Shown here one piece after another: positions 28,101 through 37,633 of a stretch of 64,000 bases of DNA. Source of the DNA: Candidatus Thalassolituus haligoni (GTDB lineage Bacteria; Pseudomonadota; Gammaproteobacteria; Pseudomonadales; Oceanobacteraceae); the NCBI RefSeq assembly GCF_041222825.1, contig NZ_CP139482.1:713001-777000 (forward strand), written 5' to 3'. Numbering within the stretch: the stretch's first letter is position 1; each line of letters opens with the position of its first letter. The translations under genes and the position numbers were made by a program. The notes beneath the pieces are model-generated. The model worked only from the letters and a program-made list of their open reading frames with translations. It did not search any database and had not been told where the DNA came from.

Positions 28101-28426
28101 AAGAGAAAGAATCGTTTGCTGATCTGGGCATTGATCTGGAAGAAAAAGCCTTCTACGACATCCTCAAAAAACTCGCGATCAAATACGACTTCACCTACCC
28201 GGAAGACAAACTGTTAACGTTGGCTCAAGCGGTAAAACAACTGGTTGATGACAAAGCCCAATTCACCGACTGGGATCAGCGAGAAGACATTAAAGCCGAA
28301 CTCAAAGTGGGTTTGATTCTGCTACTGGCCAAACACGGCTATCCGCCTGTAGACAAGGACGAGGTGTACAAAGAAATATTCGAGCAAGCCGAGAACTTCA
28401 AGAAGTACCGGAAGGAGTCGCTATAG
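25151..28426 (+). CDS. hsdR: Type I restriction enzyme motor/nuclease subunit HsdR
   Basis: The 1091-residue translocase and endonuclease. The N-terminal nuclease domain shows the PD-(D/E)xK pattern (RKPDAILY then FEFKSA, about residues 171-195). The SF2 motor has Walker A GATGCGKS (about 331), DEAH in SDEAHRSQ, motif III FTGTPID and motif VI QTISRVNRKFEG. A C-terminal helical region binds HsdM. AAGGAA lies 6 bases before the ATG. It is separated from hsdM-hsdS by two or three accessory genes and follows the Fic gene by 34 bp, so part of its expression may follow the LexA-controlled promoter. Confidence 0.95.
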   Translation: MSFTEARLEQAIIELLGQQGFPHIPGGSLGRSKSGVLIKEDLRAYLGKRYATEQITASEIDTIIHQLEKLPAADLYDSNRTIHRRVADGFLLKREPAAGDKQRSKKDLYIQLIDYAGLPEQRVPAEGEVETLAAAAVNDPQTAYGDGNIYKLVNQLEIEGNELRKPDAILYINGLPLVVFEFKSAIRPEATIHDAWVQLTRYYARDIPELMKYNALCVISDGVNSRMGSLFAPYEYFYTWRKITGHETIEADGISALHTMMQGLFDKTRLREVIRHFVLFPDVSKREDKIVCRYPQFYAATRLYQNILAHRKVPDGQGGVRGGDGKGGTYFGATGCGKSFTMLFLTRLLMKSVAFESPTIVLITDRTDLDDQLSGQFTNAKTYIGDNTVVSVESRQHLRELLQGRSSGGVFLTTIHKFSEDIELLTNRCNVICISDEAHRSQINLDQKVRITEQGVKRTYGFAKYLHDSLPNATYVGFTGTPIDATLDVFGEVIDSYTMTESVKDEITVRIVYEGRAAKVVLDNNKLQEIEAYYKECADEGSSDYAIEESKKASANMNVILGDPDRIQALAKDFVHHYEQRIEEGATLKGKAMFVCSSREIAYRFWQEVTDLRPQWNEMLIAEENDKLSEKEKQDIKPMERIKMIMTRGKDDPAALYEMLGTKEYREMLSRQFKKAESNFKIAIVVDMWLTGFDVPFLDTIYIDKPIQRHNLIQTISRVNRKFEGKEKGLVVDYIGIKKQMNLALAHYNKADQQNIEEIQQSVIVVKDHLDLLGKIFHKFDTTPYFSGSPLEQLNCLNMAAEFVQITDKIEKRFMALVKRLKAAFDICSGSESINQDERDWIHFYLAVRSIVFKLTRGNAPDTAKMNARVREMIAEALKADGVEEIFKMGENQGGEVDIFDDDYLAKIEKIKLPNTRIKLLQQLLARAIEDFKKVNKTQGLNFSEKFRQLVENYNERNEDSVLVSDVLEDFSDQIVDLLQALKKEKESFADLGIDLEEKAFYDILKKLAIKYDFTYPEDKLLTLAQAVKQLVDDKAQFTDWDQREDIKAELKVGLILLLAKHGYPPVDKDEVYKEIFEQAENFKKYRKESL

Positions 28427-28728
28427 CCAAGTGGGAAGCGTGCTTGTAAACCCGATTCACATGGTAGTAGTAGCTGTAGCAGTGGTTGCATAGCAAGCAG
28501 TAGTGGTTTCACCGTGGATCCCCGGCAACCGGCACACTCTCGGTGTCATGATGTATTTATATTGCTAAGTCAAACGGCGGTCTTTTTGGGTGCCAGCGTG
28601 GGTCAGCAACCACTTGGTCTGACAGGTGCCACTGAATGGATACTCTGTTGTTGTGCAATAAGCAGATCAATCCTGTATCTGGACACGGGTTCTATTACAA
28701 TAGCGCTTTTGCCTTGGTGTAGAGCTGC
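28427..28728. other. 302-bp intergenic region between hsdR and uvrA
   Basis: No gene is visible. A TACAAT hexamer at 28696 could be the uvrA -10 element, but no good -35 lies 16-18 bp upstream. A degenerate LexA-like site (CTGT-N8-ACGG at 28673) is noted but not accepted. Confidence 0.45.
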
Positions 28729-31575
28729 ATGGACAAGATTCTGGTCAGGGGTGCACGCACTCACAACCTCAAAAACATCGATCTGGATATTCCCCGCGAC
28801 AAGTTGGTGGTGATCACTGGCCTGAGTGGATCGGGCAAGTCCTCTTTGGCATTCGATACCCTTTATGCGGAAGGCCAGCGTCGTTACGTCGAATCCCTGT
28901 CTACCTATGCACGCCAGTTTCTGAGTGTGATGGAAAAGCCCGACGTTGACCTGATCGAGGGCTTGTCGCCGGCGATTTCTATTGAGCAAAAATCCACCTC
29001 GCACAATCCCCGTTCCACGGTGGGGACTGTCACTGAAATCTACGATTATTTACGCTTGTTGTTCGCTCGGGTGGGCACGCCGCGTTGCCCGGATCATGGC
29101 GTTGCCCTGGAGGCGCAAACGGTCAGTCAGATGGTTGATGGTATTCTGACGCTGGAGGAAGACAGCAAGCAGATGATCCTCGCGCCAGTGGTGCGTGACC
29201 GCAAGGGAGAACATGCGCATATCTTCGATAGCTTGCGCGCTCAGGGCTATGTGCGGGTACGTATTGATGGCCGTATCTACGATCTGGATGATACGCCGGA
29301 TCTCGATAAACGGCGCAAGCACAGCATTGAAGTGGTGGTCGATCGTTTCAAGGTCAAGCCTGGTCTTGAGCAGCGTTTGTCTGAGTCCATCGAAACCTGC
29401 CTGGAGCTGAGCGGTGGTCTGGCGCTGGTGGCATCGATGGATGACGATGACGCGGCACCCCTGTTGTTTTCGTCACAATTTTCTTGTCCTCATTGTGGTT
29501 ACAGCCTGTCTGAACTGGAGCCTCGGCTGTTTTCGTTTAATAACCCGGCCGGTGCCTGTACCACGTGTGATGGTCTGGGGGTCAAGCAGTTTTTTGATCC
29601 GGATCGGGTGATTGCCGATGCGAGTTTGTCGATTGGAGAGGGTGCCATTCGGGGTTGGGATCGCCGCAGTGTTTATTACTTTCAGATGTTATGTGCGGTG
29701 GCTGAGCATTATGGTTTCCAGCTGGATGTACCATTTTCGACGTTGAGTGTTCAGGCGCAGGAGCAACTGCTGTACGGCAGTGGTGATGAAGAGATCGGTT
29801 TTGTTTATGTGAACTCGCGCGGTGAGCAGATTCGCAAGCAGCATCCGTTTGAAGGGGTGTTGCCCAACCTGGATCGTCGTTATCACGAAACCGAATCACA
29901 ATCGGTACGTGAGGAGCTGGCCAAATACCTGAGTGTGCAGCCTTGTCCGGCGTGTGCCGGTTCGCGTTTGCGGCAGGAAGCACGCAATGTGTTTATTGAA
30001 GATAAAAATATTCATGCCTGCACCAGTATGTCGATCGAGGATGCCCACGCTTATTTCACCAGCCTGGCGCTGGCAGGCAACAAAGGCGAAATTGCAGAAA
30101 AAATTCTCAAGGAAATTCGTGAACGTCTCAGTTTTCTGGTCAACGTCGGGCTGGAGTATCTGACCCTCAATCGCAGTTCCGATACCTTGTCCGGGGGGGA
30201 ATCCCAGCGTATTCGCCTGGCTTCGCAGATTGGCGCTGGCCTGGTTGGCGTATTGTATATCCTGGATGAACCGTCCATTGGTTTGCACCAACGTGATAAC
30301 GACCGTTTGCTGCAGACGTTGTTTCATTTGCGCGATCTGGGTAATACCGTGTTGGTGGTGGAGCATGACGAAGATGCGATTCGCAGTGCCGATTACCTGA
30401 TTGATATTGGTCCTGGTGCCGGAGTGCATGGCGGACAGGTTATTGCCCAGGGCACACCAGAGCAGGTGGCTGCGGATCCGAACTCGGTGACGGGGGAATA
30501 TCTGTCCGGTGTCCGTGCCATCCAGGTGCCCGATATCCGCACACCGTATCCGAAGGGCAAGGAGCTGAAACTCAAGGGCGCACGGGGTAACAACCTCAAT
30601 AACGTCGACCTGACTATTCCGTTGGGGTTGATGACCTGTGTGACCGGGGTGTCGGGGTCGGGTAAATCGACGTTGATCAACCGCACCCTGTATCCGCTGG
30701 CAGCCACGGCTTTAAATGGCGCAACGACGCTGAAAGCCTCTGAGCACGACAGCGTGCATGGCATGGGGCTGCTCGACAAGGTGGTGGATATTGACCAGAG
30801 TCCGATTGGTCGTACACCGCGCTCCAATCCCGCGACTTATACTGGCATTTTTACTCCAGTCCGTGAGTTGTTTGCGGGCACTCAGGAAGCCCGTTCCCGT
30901 GGTTACAAGGCCGGACGTTTTTCCTTTAACGTCAAGGGCGGGCGTTGTGAGGCCTGTCAGGGTGATGGCGTCATCAAGGTGGAGATGCACTTCCTGGCAG
31001 ATATTTATGTGCCTTGCGATATTTGCCATAGCAAACGCTATAACCGCGAAACCCTGGATATTCGCTACAAGGGCAAAAACATCCACGAAGTGCTGGATAT
31101 GACGGTTGAAGATGCCCGCGAATTTTTTGATCCGATTCCGGCGGTGGCGCGCAAGCTGCAAACCCTGATGGACGTCGGGCTGAGTTACATTCGTTTGGGA
31201 CAAGCGGCGACGACGCTGTCAGGTGGTGAAGCACAGCGGGTCAAGCTGGCGAAAGAGCTGTCGAAGCGGGATACCGGCAAAACCCTGTACATACTGGACG
31301 AGCCAACGACCGGGTTGCATTTCCATGATATTGAACAGTTGTTGGAGGTGCTGCACCGGTTGCGCGACCACGGCAATACTGTGGTGGTGATTGAACATAA
31401 CCTGGATGTGATCAAAACCGCTGACTGGGTAGTCGACCTCGGGCCAGAGGGCGGTTCCAAGGGCGGTTATATTATTGCTGAAGGTACTCCAGAAGCGATT
31501 GCGGCAGCTGAGCAGTCCTATACCGGCCGCTTCCTCAAGCCGTTGCTGGAAGTGGCGAAACAGCGGCAGCGCTGA
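28729..31575 (+). CDS. uvrA: UvrA, DNA damage recognition subunit of excision nuclease
   Basis: ABC-type ATPase of nucleotide excision repair that scans DNA with UvrB. The 948-residue protein has two Walker A sites (GLSGSGKSS near residue 31 and GVSGSGKST near residue 640), two signature motifs (LSGGESQR and LSGGEAQR) and two zinc modules (CPHCGY...CTTC and CEAC...CDIC). Length and order are canonical. Its TGA shares one base with the next ATG. Confidence 0.98.
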   Translation: MDKILVRGARTHNLKNIDLDIPRDKLVVITGLSGSGKSSLAFDTLYAEGQRRYVESLSTYARQFLSVMEKPDVDLIEGLSPAISIEQKSTSHNPRSTVGTVTEIYDYLRLLFARVGTPRCPDHGVALEAQTVSQMVDGILTLEEDSKQMILAPVVRDRKGEHAHIFDSLRAQGYVRVRIDGRIYDLDDTPDLDKRRKHSIEVVVDRFKVKPGLEQRLSESIETCLELSGGLALVASMDDDDAAPLLFSSQFSCPHCGYSLSELEPRLFSFNNPAGACTTCDGLGVKQFFDPDRVIADASLSIGEGAIRGWDRRSVYYFQMLCAVAEHYGFQLDVPFSTLSVQAQEQLLYGSGDEEIGFVYVNSRGEQIRKQHPFEGVLPNLDRRYHETESQSVREELAKYLSVQPCPACAGSRLRQEARNVFIEDKNIHACTSMSIEDAHAYFTSLALAGNKGEIAEKILKEIRERLSFLVNVGLEYLTLNRSSDTLSGGESQRIRLASQIGAGLVGVLYILDEPSIGLHQRDNDRLLQTLFHLRDLGNTVLVVEHDEDAIRSADYLIDIGPGAGVHGGQVIAQGTPEQVAADPNSVTGEYLSGVRAIQVPDIRTPYPKGKELKLKGARGNNLNNVDLTIPLGLMTCVTGVSGSGKSTLINRTLYPLAATALNGATTLKASEHDSVHGMGLLDKVVDIDQSPIGRTPRSNPATYTGIFTPVRELFAGTQEARSRGYKAGRFSFNVKGGRCEACQGDGVIKVEMHFLADIYVPCDICHSKRYNRETLDIRYKGKNIHEVLDMTVEDAREFFDPIPAVARKLQTLMDVGLSYIRLGQAATTLSGGEAQRVKLAKELSKRDTGKTLYILDEPTTGLHFHDIEQLLEVLHRLRDHGNTVVVIEHNLDVIKTADWVVDLGPEGGSKGGYIIAEGTPEAIAAAEQSYTGRFLKPLLEVAKQRQR

Positions 31576-32165
31576 TGTCGGGCCGGACAATCTGTCACCA
31601 GTGCGACCGGCCAACCAGTGTGTGTTTGTGTGACGCGCTGGTGCACACGTTGGCACCGCTGGAGCTGGTGATCTGGCAGGATCCGGATGAGGCTCGTCAC
31701 CGTTTATCTACCGCACCACTGTTGCATAAAAGCATCACTAACAGTCGTCTGGTGGTGGCGGATCAATACGATCCAGTCAAGTTGCTGGGGCCAGGCTGGC
31801 GTCAGAACACCGTCTTGCTATTCCCGTTGGAGCACAAGCCCGAGTGTCCGGTCGAACAGGCGCGTCAGTGTCAGCAGCTGCTGATACTGGACGGCACCTG
31901 GCGCAAGGTGCGACGCTTGTTGTTGCTGAATCCCTGGTTGAAAGAATTACCCCATCTACAACTCACGCCAGCCGAACTCAGTCGTTACCGTCCGATTCGC
32001 AAATCGCCTCGTCCTGATGGCTTGTCCACGCTGGAAGCGGCGGTGGCCGGACTGAACCGGCTGGTGGCTTCGTCGGAGTTTGATGCGGTCGCGGGGGTGC
32101 TCGACCGGTTGGTTGAGTTGCAGTTACAGTCACAGTCACAGAGCCAGGCCCGTCAGGTGAAGTGA
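31575..32165 (+). CDS. tapT: tRNA-uridine aminocarboxypropyltransferase (DTW domain)
   Basis: Forms acp3U47 in tRNA from SAM. The 196-residue protein begins with a zinc-binding cysteine pattern (CHQCDRPTSVCLC) and carries the DTW-type motif as LDGTWRKVRRLL, followed by RYRPIRKSPRPDGLSTLEA. It overlaps uvrA by one base. The C-terminus is a short Gln/Ser repeat (LQLQSQSQSQ). Confidence 0.88.
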   Translation: MSGRTICHQCDRPTSVCLCDALVHTLAPLELVIWQDPDEARHRLSTAPLLHKSITNSRLVVADQYDPVKLLGPGWRQNTVLLFPLEHKPECPVEQARQCQQLLILDGTWRKVRRLLLLNPWLKELPHLQLTPAELSRYRPIRKSPRPDGLSTLEAAVAGLNRLVASSEFDAVAGVLDRLVELQLQSQSQSQARQVK

Positions 32166-32229
32166 ACCCAGGCTGGCTGGCAATTATCGTCCTGGTAATT
32201 ATCGTCCTGACCGTAATCCCTGCGGCTGC

Positions 32230-33579
32230 TCAGACTTGCTCTGTCATATTGGCAATATGCAATATCTGACGATCAATCAGCGTCCGGCTGTTTTCTGGCA
32301 GGGCGGTGAGCCAGAAGTTGGCTTGTTCGTTACCTTGTAAATCCGCCACCATTGGGCCTTCTTCCCATTCCAGCCCGTATTCGGGTGGCAGCTCACCAAG
32401 CAGTGTTTGGCTGGCCAGCAGGCGGTGTTCTTCACTGCGGCGGGCCAGATGCGATGCCCAATAGAGGGTGTCGCCAATCAGGCTGTAATGACTTTCGTCA
32501 CCTTGCTCAAGTGGTGCCAGTAATACCGGCCCCCAGTGGGCGGCAGCACGGAAACTGATGGCGGCCAGATGGGGATTTTTTTGCCGAGCATACTGCATCA
32601 GTCCCAGACACAGTTGGGCTGCGTAGACGCAGTGCAGGGTGTCGCGTTCATTCTCATCGTTGAGGCCAAAAATCATCACGATGCCATCACCCTGATAGCG
32701 ATCCAGTTTGCCGTTATACAGTTTGGCCGCCTGGTTCAATAACCGATGGTACTCGCCCAGAGCCTGGGCCAGCTCTTCGGCACTGAGGCGTGATTGCAGC
32801 ACATCCAGTTCGCTAATTTCGATGTAGATCAGCGCACAGCGCTGGTAGGTCGTGGCCTTGACCGGCACTTTGTTGTCGTTATAGAGAAACTTGCCAAGTG
32901 CTTTTTCCAATGCCAGGCGTTGTCGTTCCTGCTCGCGGATGTTGCCCAACTCGGTATGAAGTTGATCAAACTCGGTCACCGGGGGGGGCGGGGGCGGTAA
33001 CTGCAGCGGCTCGTCGTCGTGCCAGCCTTGCAAGGTACGGGACAGTTTTCGCAAGTAGTTGGCTACCCGTTCGGCCAGAAAATAGCTGATCAGACCTGCC
33101 AACATGGCGCTTAGCCCGGTAGCAATCAACGCCAGCGACAGATAACGGCCGCTGTCGCGGTGGGCAGCGGCGAGGTTGATGTCGGCCTGGATGACACCGA
33201 CCACCTGGTCGTCCTGAGTGATTGAGCGGCTGATATTGATGCGGTTATCGAGGGTTTTGCCGATTTCGGCAATCACTTGGCCGTCGGTATCCAGTACTCT
33301 CAACGCGCTGATTTCCTCACCTCGTTGCCACTCCGCCAGCGCCAGGTTGAGACTGATGCGGTCTTGCTGGATCAGGCTGTGGGCCAGGGTCAGTGCCAGC
33401 CGTTGGGTCTGCCTGGTGGCATCCTGCTGCAGCCGCCGCTCGAGCTGGTCGCTGAGGTTGTTATAGGTCAGGAATGTAATCAGCAGTCCAAGTAGCAGTA
33501 CTTGGGTGGCACCTGCAAGGCCGCAGATCTGGCTGAAAGGAAAACTTCTGGTCAACTTAACCTGCATCTGGTTCGCCAT
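32230..33579 (-). CDS. Membrane protein with degenerate class III adenylate/guanylate cyclase domain
   Basis: A 449-residue protein with an N-terminal membrane helix (about 15-35), an extracytoplasmic AhpA/YtjB-like sensor domain, a second helix (about 145-170), a proline stretch (PPPPPPP) and a C-terminal class III cyclase domain. The second metal-binding Asp is present (YQGDGIVMIF), but the first is Glu (IYIEIS instead of the usual FADI), so cyclase activity is doubtful. The start is set at ATG 33579, just before the basic, then hydrophobic segment. It is divergent from the small gene before serB. Confidence 0.8.
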   Translation of the reverse strand: MANQMQVKLTRSFPFSQICGLAGATQVLLLGLLITFLTYNNLSDQLERRLQQDATRQTQRLALTLAHSLIQQDRISLNLALAEWQRGEEISALRVLDTDGQVIAEIGKTLDNRINISRSITQDDQVVGVIQADINLAAAHRDSGRYLSLALIATGLSAMLAGLISYFLAERVANYLRKLSRTLQGWHDDEPLQLPPPPPPVTEFDQLHTELGNIREQERQRLALEKALGKFLYNDNKVPVKATTYQRCALIYIEISELDVLQSRLSAEELAQALGEYHRLLNQAAKLYNGKLDRYQGDGIVMIFGLNDENERDTLHCVYAAQLCLGLMQYARQKNPHLAAISFRAAAHWGPVLLAPLEQGDESHYSLIGDTLYWASHLARRSEEHRLLASQTLLGELPPEYGLEWEEGPMVADLQGNEQANFWLTALPENSRTLIDRQILHIANMTEQV

Positions 33580-33820
33580 TAGGGTGTTGAAATCCGGGGT
33601 CTGACTGGTGATCTGGTACGACCATACCGGTTTGCGGCATAACTGACGTGCGCAACGCTGGAAATTATTCGCCGTCGGCAATCAGTACCATCGCAGTGAT
33701 AGTCAGAGTTGTCTGAGGTGGTATTATAGGCGCCGCCCGATATATGGCCAGAACCGAGCGGCAGTGATGCCAATTCCGTCGGGCATCGGACGACCAATAC
33801 TGAACCCAAGAGGAACCGCC

Positions 33821-33991
33821 ATGAGCGACGTTAAGCAGTCTCTGCAAGAAAAACTGGAACAGCTGGAAAAAGGCCTGTTTCTGATGAGTGTTGACCGTAT
33901 CCGTGCACTGTCTACTCATGAAACTACCGATCTGATTGAAGACCTGCGCTCTGTCGTGGCTGCAGCCAAGACCGATCTGGGTAAGCTGTAA
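33821..33991 (+). CDS. Small protein of 56 residues upstream of serB
   Basis: A short acidic, helical protein (MSDVKQSLQEKLEQLEKG... to DLGKL) with coiled-coil character in the first half. AGAGGA lies 7 bases before the ATG, which is why I prefer 33821 over an upstream in-frame ATG. It precedes serB by 34 bp, in the same direction. I do not recognise a family. Confidence 0.65.
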   Translation: MSDVKQSLQEKLEQLEKGLFLMSVDRIRALSTHETTDLIEDLRSVVAAAKTDLGKL

Positions 33992-34025
33992 ACTGACAAC
34001 CGCCTGAGGGCAACAGGAACGCATT

Positions 34026-35273
34026 GTGACCGAATTGGTTCTTATCCGGGTAACCGGTGCCGATAAACCCGGCCTGACTGCCAGTATCAGCGCGATTCTG
34101 GCCCAGTATGGTGTCACCATACTGGATATCGGTCAGGCTGAAATTCACGATACCTTGTCTTTGGGTATTCTGGCAGCGATTCCTGACAACGCAGAATCCG
34201 CTCCGGTATTAAAAGATGTGTTGTTCAAAGCACACGAACTGGGGCTTTCTATCCGTTTTACACCGGTCACCGCCGAGAGTTACGCGCACTGGGTGGCTGG
34301 TCAGGGCAAGTCCCGTCATATCATCACCCTGCTGGCCCGTACGATCGAGGCCGATGCCATTGCCCGTGTTACCGCGATTGTGGCGGAACACGGACTGAAT
34401 ATTGACCAGATCAGCCGTCTGTCTGGGCGGGTGCCACTGGATCAGGCCGCCAGCAGTAACGACAATACCCGTGCCTGTGTTGAGTTTTCGGTACGCGGCG
34501 AAGCTGATCAGAGTGAGTTGCGCGCCCGCTTTCTGGAGGTAGCCAACGAGCTGGGTGTCGATGTCGCCTTCCAGGCTGATGATGTTTATCGTCGTACGCG
34601 GCGCTTGGTGGCTTTTGATATGGATTCGACTCTGATCGAAGCGGAAGTCATCGACGAGCTGGCTCGTGCCGCCGGAGTCGGGGATCAGGTGGCAGCCATT
34701 ACTGAGCGGGCGATGTTGGGCGAACTGGATTTCAAACAAAGTTTTGCCGAACGCATGGCGCTGTTGCGGGGGCTGGATGCCAGTGTGCTGGAAGGCATTG
34801 CCGAGCGACTGCCGATTACCGAAGGTGCCGAGCGGTTGATTTATAACCTGCGGGCACTGGGGTATAAAACCGCTATTCTGTCCGGTGGTTTCAACTACTT
34901 TGGTCGTTATCTGCAGCAACGTCTGGGTATTGATTATGTGTTTGCCAACGAGCTGGAGATGGAGGACGGTGTGGTTACCGGCCGTGTCATCGAGCCGGTG
35001 GTTGATGGCCAGCGCAAGGCAGAATTGCTGCGAGAGTTGGCCGCCAAGGAGGGTATTCGCCTGGAGCAGACCATTGCCGTGGGAGACGGTGCCAACGATC
35101 TGCCGATGCTGAGTATTGCTGGCTTGGGCATTGCGTTTCGTGCCAAGCCGCTGGTGCGTGAAAATGCCCGTCACTCTATTTCAACCCTGGGTCTGGACGG
35201 CATTCTGTATCTGCTGGGGTATCGCGACCGGGATATTGCCGAGCCGCCGTGTACTACTGCTGGCCAGCGGTAG
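34026..35273 (+). CDS. serB: Phosphoserine phosphatase SerB (with N-terminal ACT-like domains)
   Basis: Last step of serine synthesis. At 415 residues it is the long form: an N-terminal ACT-like regulatory region (about 1-180) precedes the HAD phosphatase domain, with the nucleophile in FDMDSTLIEAE (about residue 200), ILSGGFNYF and the Mg-binding GDGANDLPM. The start is GTG 34026. The position next to fimX matches Pseudomonas. Confidence 0.95.
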   Translation: MTELVLIRVTGADKPGLTASISAILAQYGVTILDIGQAEIHDTLSLGILAAIPDNAESAPVLKDVLFKAHELGLSIRFTPVTAESYAHWVAGQGKSRHIITLLARTIEADAIARVTAIVAEHGLNIDQISRLSGRVPLDQAASSNDNTRACVEFSVRGEADQSELRARFLEVANELGVDVAFQADDVYRRTRRLVAFDMDSTLIEAEVIDELARAAGVGDQVAAITERAMLGELDFKQSFAERMALLRGLDASVLEGIAERLPITEGAERLIYNLRALGYKTAILSGGFNYFGRYLQQRLGIDYVFANELEMEDGVVTGRVIEPVVDGQRKAELLRELAAKEGIRLEQTIAVGDGANDLPMLSIAGLGIAFRAKPLVRENARHSISTLGLDGILYLLGYRDRDIAEPPCTTAGQR

Positions 35274-35299
35274 ACTGAATGGGTTTTCGGCAGCTCTGA

Positions 35300-37402
35300 T
35301 CAGAAGCTGCTTTCTTCCTCGAAGTTGTAGTTCATGCTGTCTTGAGGTGCCTGCACGTAGTCACCCTGAATAAAATGGACGCCCATTTGCCACAGTGTGG
35401 CCAGCATGGATGCACTCTCCACCATGGGAATGATGGTCTTCTTTTCCGCTTCGTGCAGTTCTTTCAACAAGGCTTGCAGCTGTTGCTGGTTTTCCTGATT
35501 CTGATTCAGTTCGCTGGTATAGGAACCATCGATCTTGACGTACTCTACGGCGAGATGCTGCAGATTACGCAGTGGATTAAGGGAGCAGCCAAAACGATTG
35601 AGGGCCGTGGTGATACCACGAGAATTCAGTGATTCGACAAATTGCTGTGCCTGTTTCAGTACCTTGGTGGCGTTGTCTTCCGACAGTTGCATCACCAACG
35701 AGCCTTTGGGCAGGCGTGCAGCGCGCATGGCAACACCAATCCAGTTGGGCAGGCTGTCATCCTGAATTGATGGTGCTGCCAGATTCACAAAGACGCGGGT
35801 GTCATGGCCTTGCTGACGATGTTCTCCCAGGCGTTTGACGGTATTCAGCAATACCCAGCGGTCTACCTTGCGCTTCAGGGCGTCACTGATATCCGGGTTG
35901 TTCATCAGTTCACCGGCGGTGGCATCGCGGCCACCGGGCAGATTCAGTCGTATCAGAGCTTCATAATGTTCGATGTCATCACCGCGCAAACTGATCATCG
36001 GCTGGAATAGCAACTGGAAGCTGTTCTGGCGCAAGGCTTCTGTAATGGCTTCTTCAAGGCTTATGTCACTTGGGGCCACACTGTGTGGTGCGCTGGGAAC
36101 AAACAGCATGACGCCATTGCCATTGGCGTGATCAGCTTGCTGGTGCACCTGTTCACACGCGGTATGGGCATTTTGCAGCACGTCTTCGGGACGGGAACAG
36201 GTGTCGTTAATTAACGCAACGCCTACGCTCACGGTCGCGGTGATCGTGCGGTCGCCAATATCGATCAGCAGGGTTTCAACGTGATTCCGCAGTCGTTCTG
36301 CGAACTCCATGGCCTGATCGGCGTTATAACCGGTGAGAATGGTGGCAAAAATATCTTCGCTGATACGGGCCAGGCTGTGAGTGGTACCAATTTCTTTTTT
36401 GAGCGACTGGGATAACTCAGACAAAACCGTGTCTGCCCGGCTGATACCAACGTCACTTTTGATTTTGCCAAAACCATCAAGATTGAGGTAAAGCGTGGCT
36501 CCGTGGCTGCCTCCCAGGACGGCGTTATCGACTGCAATTTCCAGCTGGGCCATAAAATAGGGCTTGTTGTACAGCCCGGTCATCATGTCGAGATTACTGA
36601 CTTCGCGCAGCTTTGCTTCGAGGGCGGTATTTTTTTCGTTGGAGCGAATGGTGACCTGGGTGCAGCGTTCTTCGGCATACGTTGCTGGTGAAAAGCGCAT
36701 CAACATGGGAAATAACTGCCCCTGACCATCAACACCAATGGTGTTGAGCTCTTCCAGTTTGTGGGGGCCAGTCATGTATTTTTTGAGGAAATTCTTGAAT
36801 TCAGCCTGGCCCGAGCTGTCGACCATGTCCATCAGCGGCATGCCTTCGAGCTCGTCGACGGATGCGTAGCCAAACATGCCCAGATAAGAAGGGTTGGCAA
36901 AAATATGCATGCCGTCGTGGACGTAGGCTACTGCATCACGAGAACTTTCAAGCAGCGCCTGAGAGCGTTTTTCGGCGTCCCTTAACCGGACTTCAAGGGA
37001 GCGCAGCTCCCGGCGGTTTTTCAGGTGGCGTAATTCACGCTGCAGGGCGAGCACCAGTAAATTGGTTTCATCCATGGGAACCATGGTGCACACGCCACGC
37101 TTGAGCGCGTTTTCCATGGCAATCAGGTCTATTTCCCGACTGATCAGAATGATCGGCAGATCCTTGTTCAGACGCCGGATCTGATCTTGTAATGCCTGAT
37201 AGTTAATGCCGTTTACTTCTTCTTCGGCAATGAGCAGATCCCAGGATTTTTGTTCCAGCTGTTCGTTAAAGTCTTCCAGCGAGGTAATTTGATGAGCGCG
37301 GGTCGCATTGCCTGAGTTCCGCAACAGACTGACAATTCCTTCTGCGTCATTCTGGGATTCGGTATGAATCAGCAGGTGTAGCGTCTCTTGGTTGCTCGCC
37401 AT
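35300..37402 (-). CDS. fimX: FimX-like c-di-GMP receptor (degenerate REC-PAS-GGDEF-EAL)
   Basis: A 700-residue protein with a REC-like domain lacking a usual phospho-acceptor (about 1-125), a PAS domain (about 140-255), GGDEF (about 275-430) and EAL (about 455-695). GGDEF reads SEDIF, and the EAL metal pair DDFG reads NRFG, so neither catalytic activity is expected although EAL, VNLA and KIDG remain. Length, order and context beside serB match FimX, the c-di-GMP receptor that controls type IV pilus assembly and twitching. Confidence 0.87.
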   Translation of the reverse strand: MASNQETLHLLIHTESQNDAEGIVSLLRNSGNATRAHQITSLEDFNEQLEQKSWDLLIAEEEVNGINYQALQDQIRRLNKDLPIILISREIDLIAMENALKRGVCTMVPMDETNLLVLALQRELRHLKNRRELRSLEVRLRDAEKRSQALLESSRDAVAYVHDGMHIFANPSYLGMFGYASVDELEGMPLMDMVDSSGQAEFKNFLKKYMTGPHKLEELNTIGVDGQGQLFPMLMRFSPATYAEERCTQVTIRSNEKNTALEAKLREVSNLDMMTGLYNKPYFMAQLEIAVDNAVLGGSHGATLYLNLDGFGKIKSDVGISRADTVLSELSQSLKKEIGTTHSLARISEDIFATILTGYNADQAMEFAERLRNHVETLLIDIGDRTITATVSVGVALINDTCSRPEDVLQNAHTACEQVHQQADHANGNGVMLFVPSAPHSVAPSDISLEEAITEALRQNSFQLLFQPMISLRGDDIEHYEALIRLNLPGGRDATAGELMNNPDISDALKRKVDRWVLLNTVKRLGEHRQQGHDTRVFVNLAAPSIQDDSLPNWIGVAMRAARLPKGSLVMQLSEDNATKVLKQAQQFVESLNSRGITTALNRFGCSLNPLRNLQHLAVEYVKIDGSYTSELNQNQENQQQLQALLKELHEAEKKTIIPMVESASMLATLWQMGVHFIQGDYVQAPQDSMNYNFEEESSF

Positions 37403-37633
37403 TGCTCGGTTTACTCAGTCGTATTCTTGGATGATCTGACGTTGTTTGTCTAATTGTACCCAAAGTTGGTCAATAAAGCCCATCTTGGTCAGCTGCAAGC
37501 AGAAGGACATACTGTTTGCTCTTCAGGAACAAATTATGACAGCAGGCAGTAACAACAGACAGTTAATGTCATGCCAGTCAGTAGATAACTGCAGATTGTA
37601 GCGACATATGACAAATAATGAGTGATCTGTCTG
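37403..37633. other. 231-bp intergenic region between epmB and fimX
   Basis: An AT-rich spacer between two minus-strand genes. It should contain the fimX promoter; I see no confident motif and no strong hairpin. Confidence 0.4.

Noticed and set aside
28673..28688. Possible LexA box upstream of uvrA (CTGT-N8-ACGG)
   Set aside because: The right half differs from ACAG and the centre is not A/T-rich. uvrA is SOS-controlled in E. coli, so a site is plausible, but this one is too weak to call.
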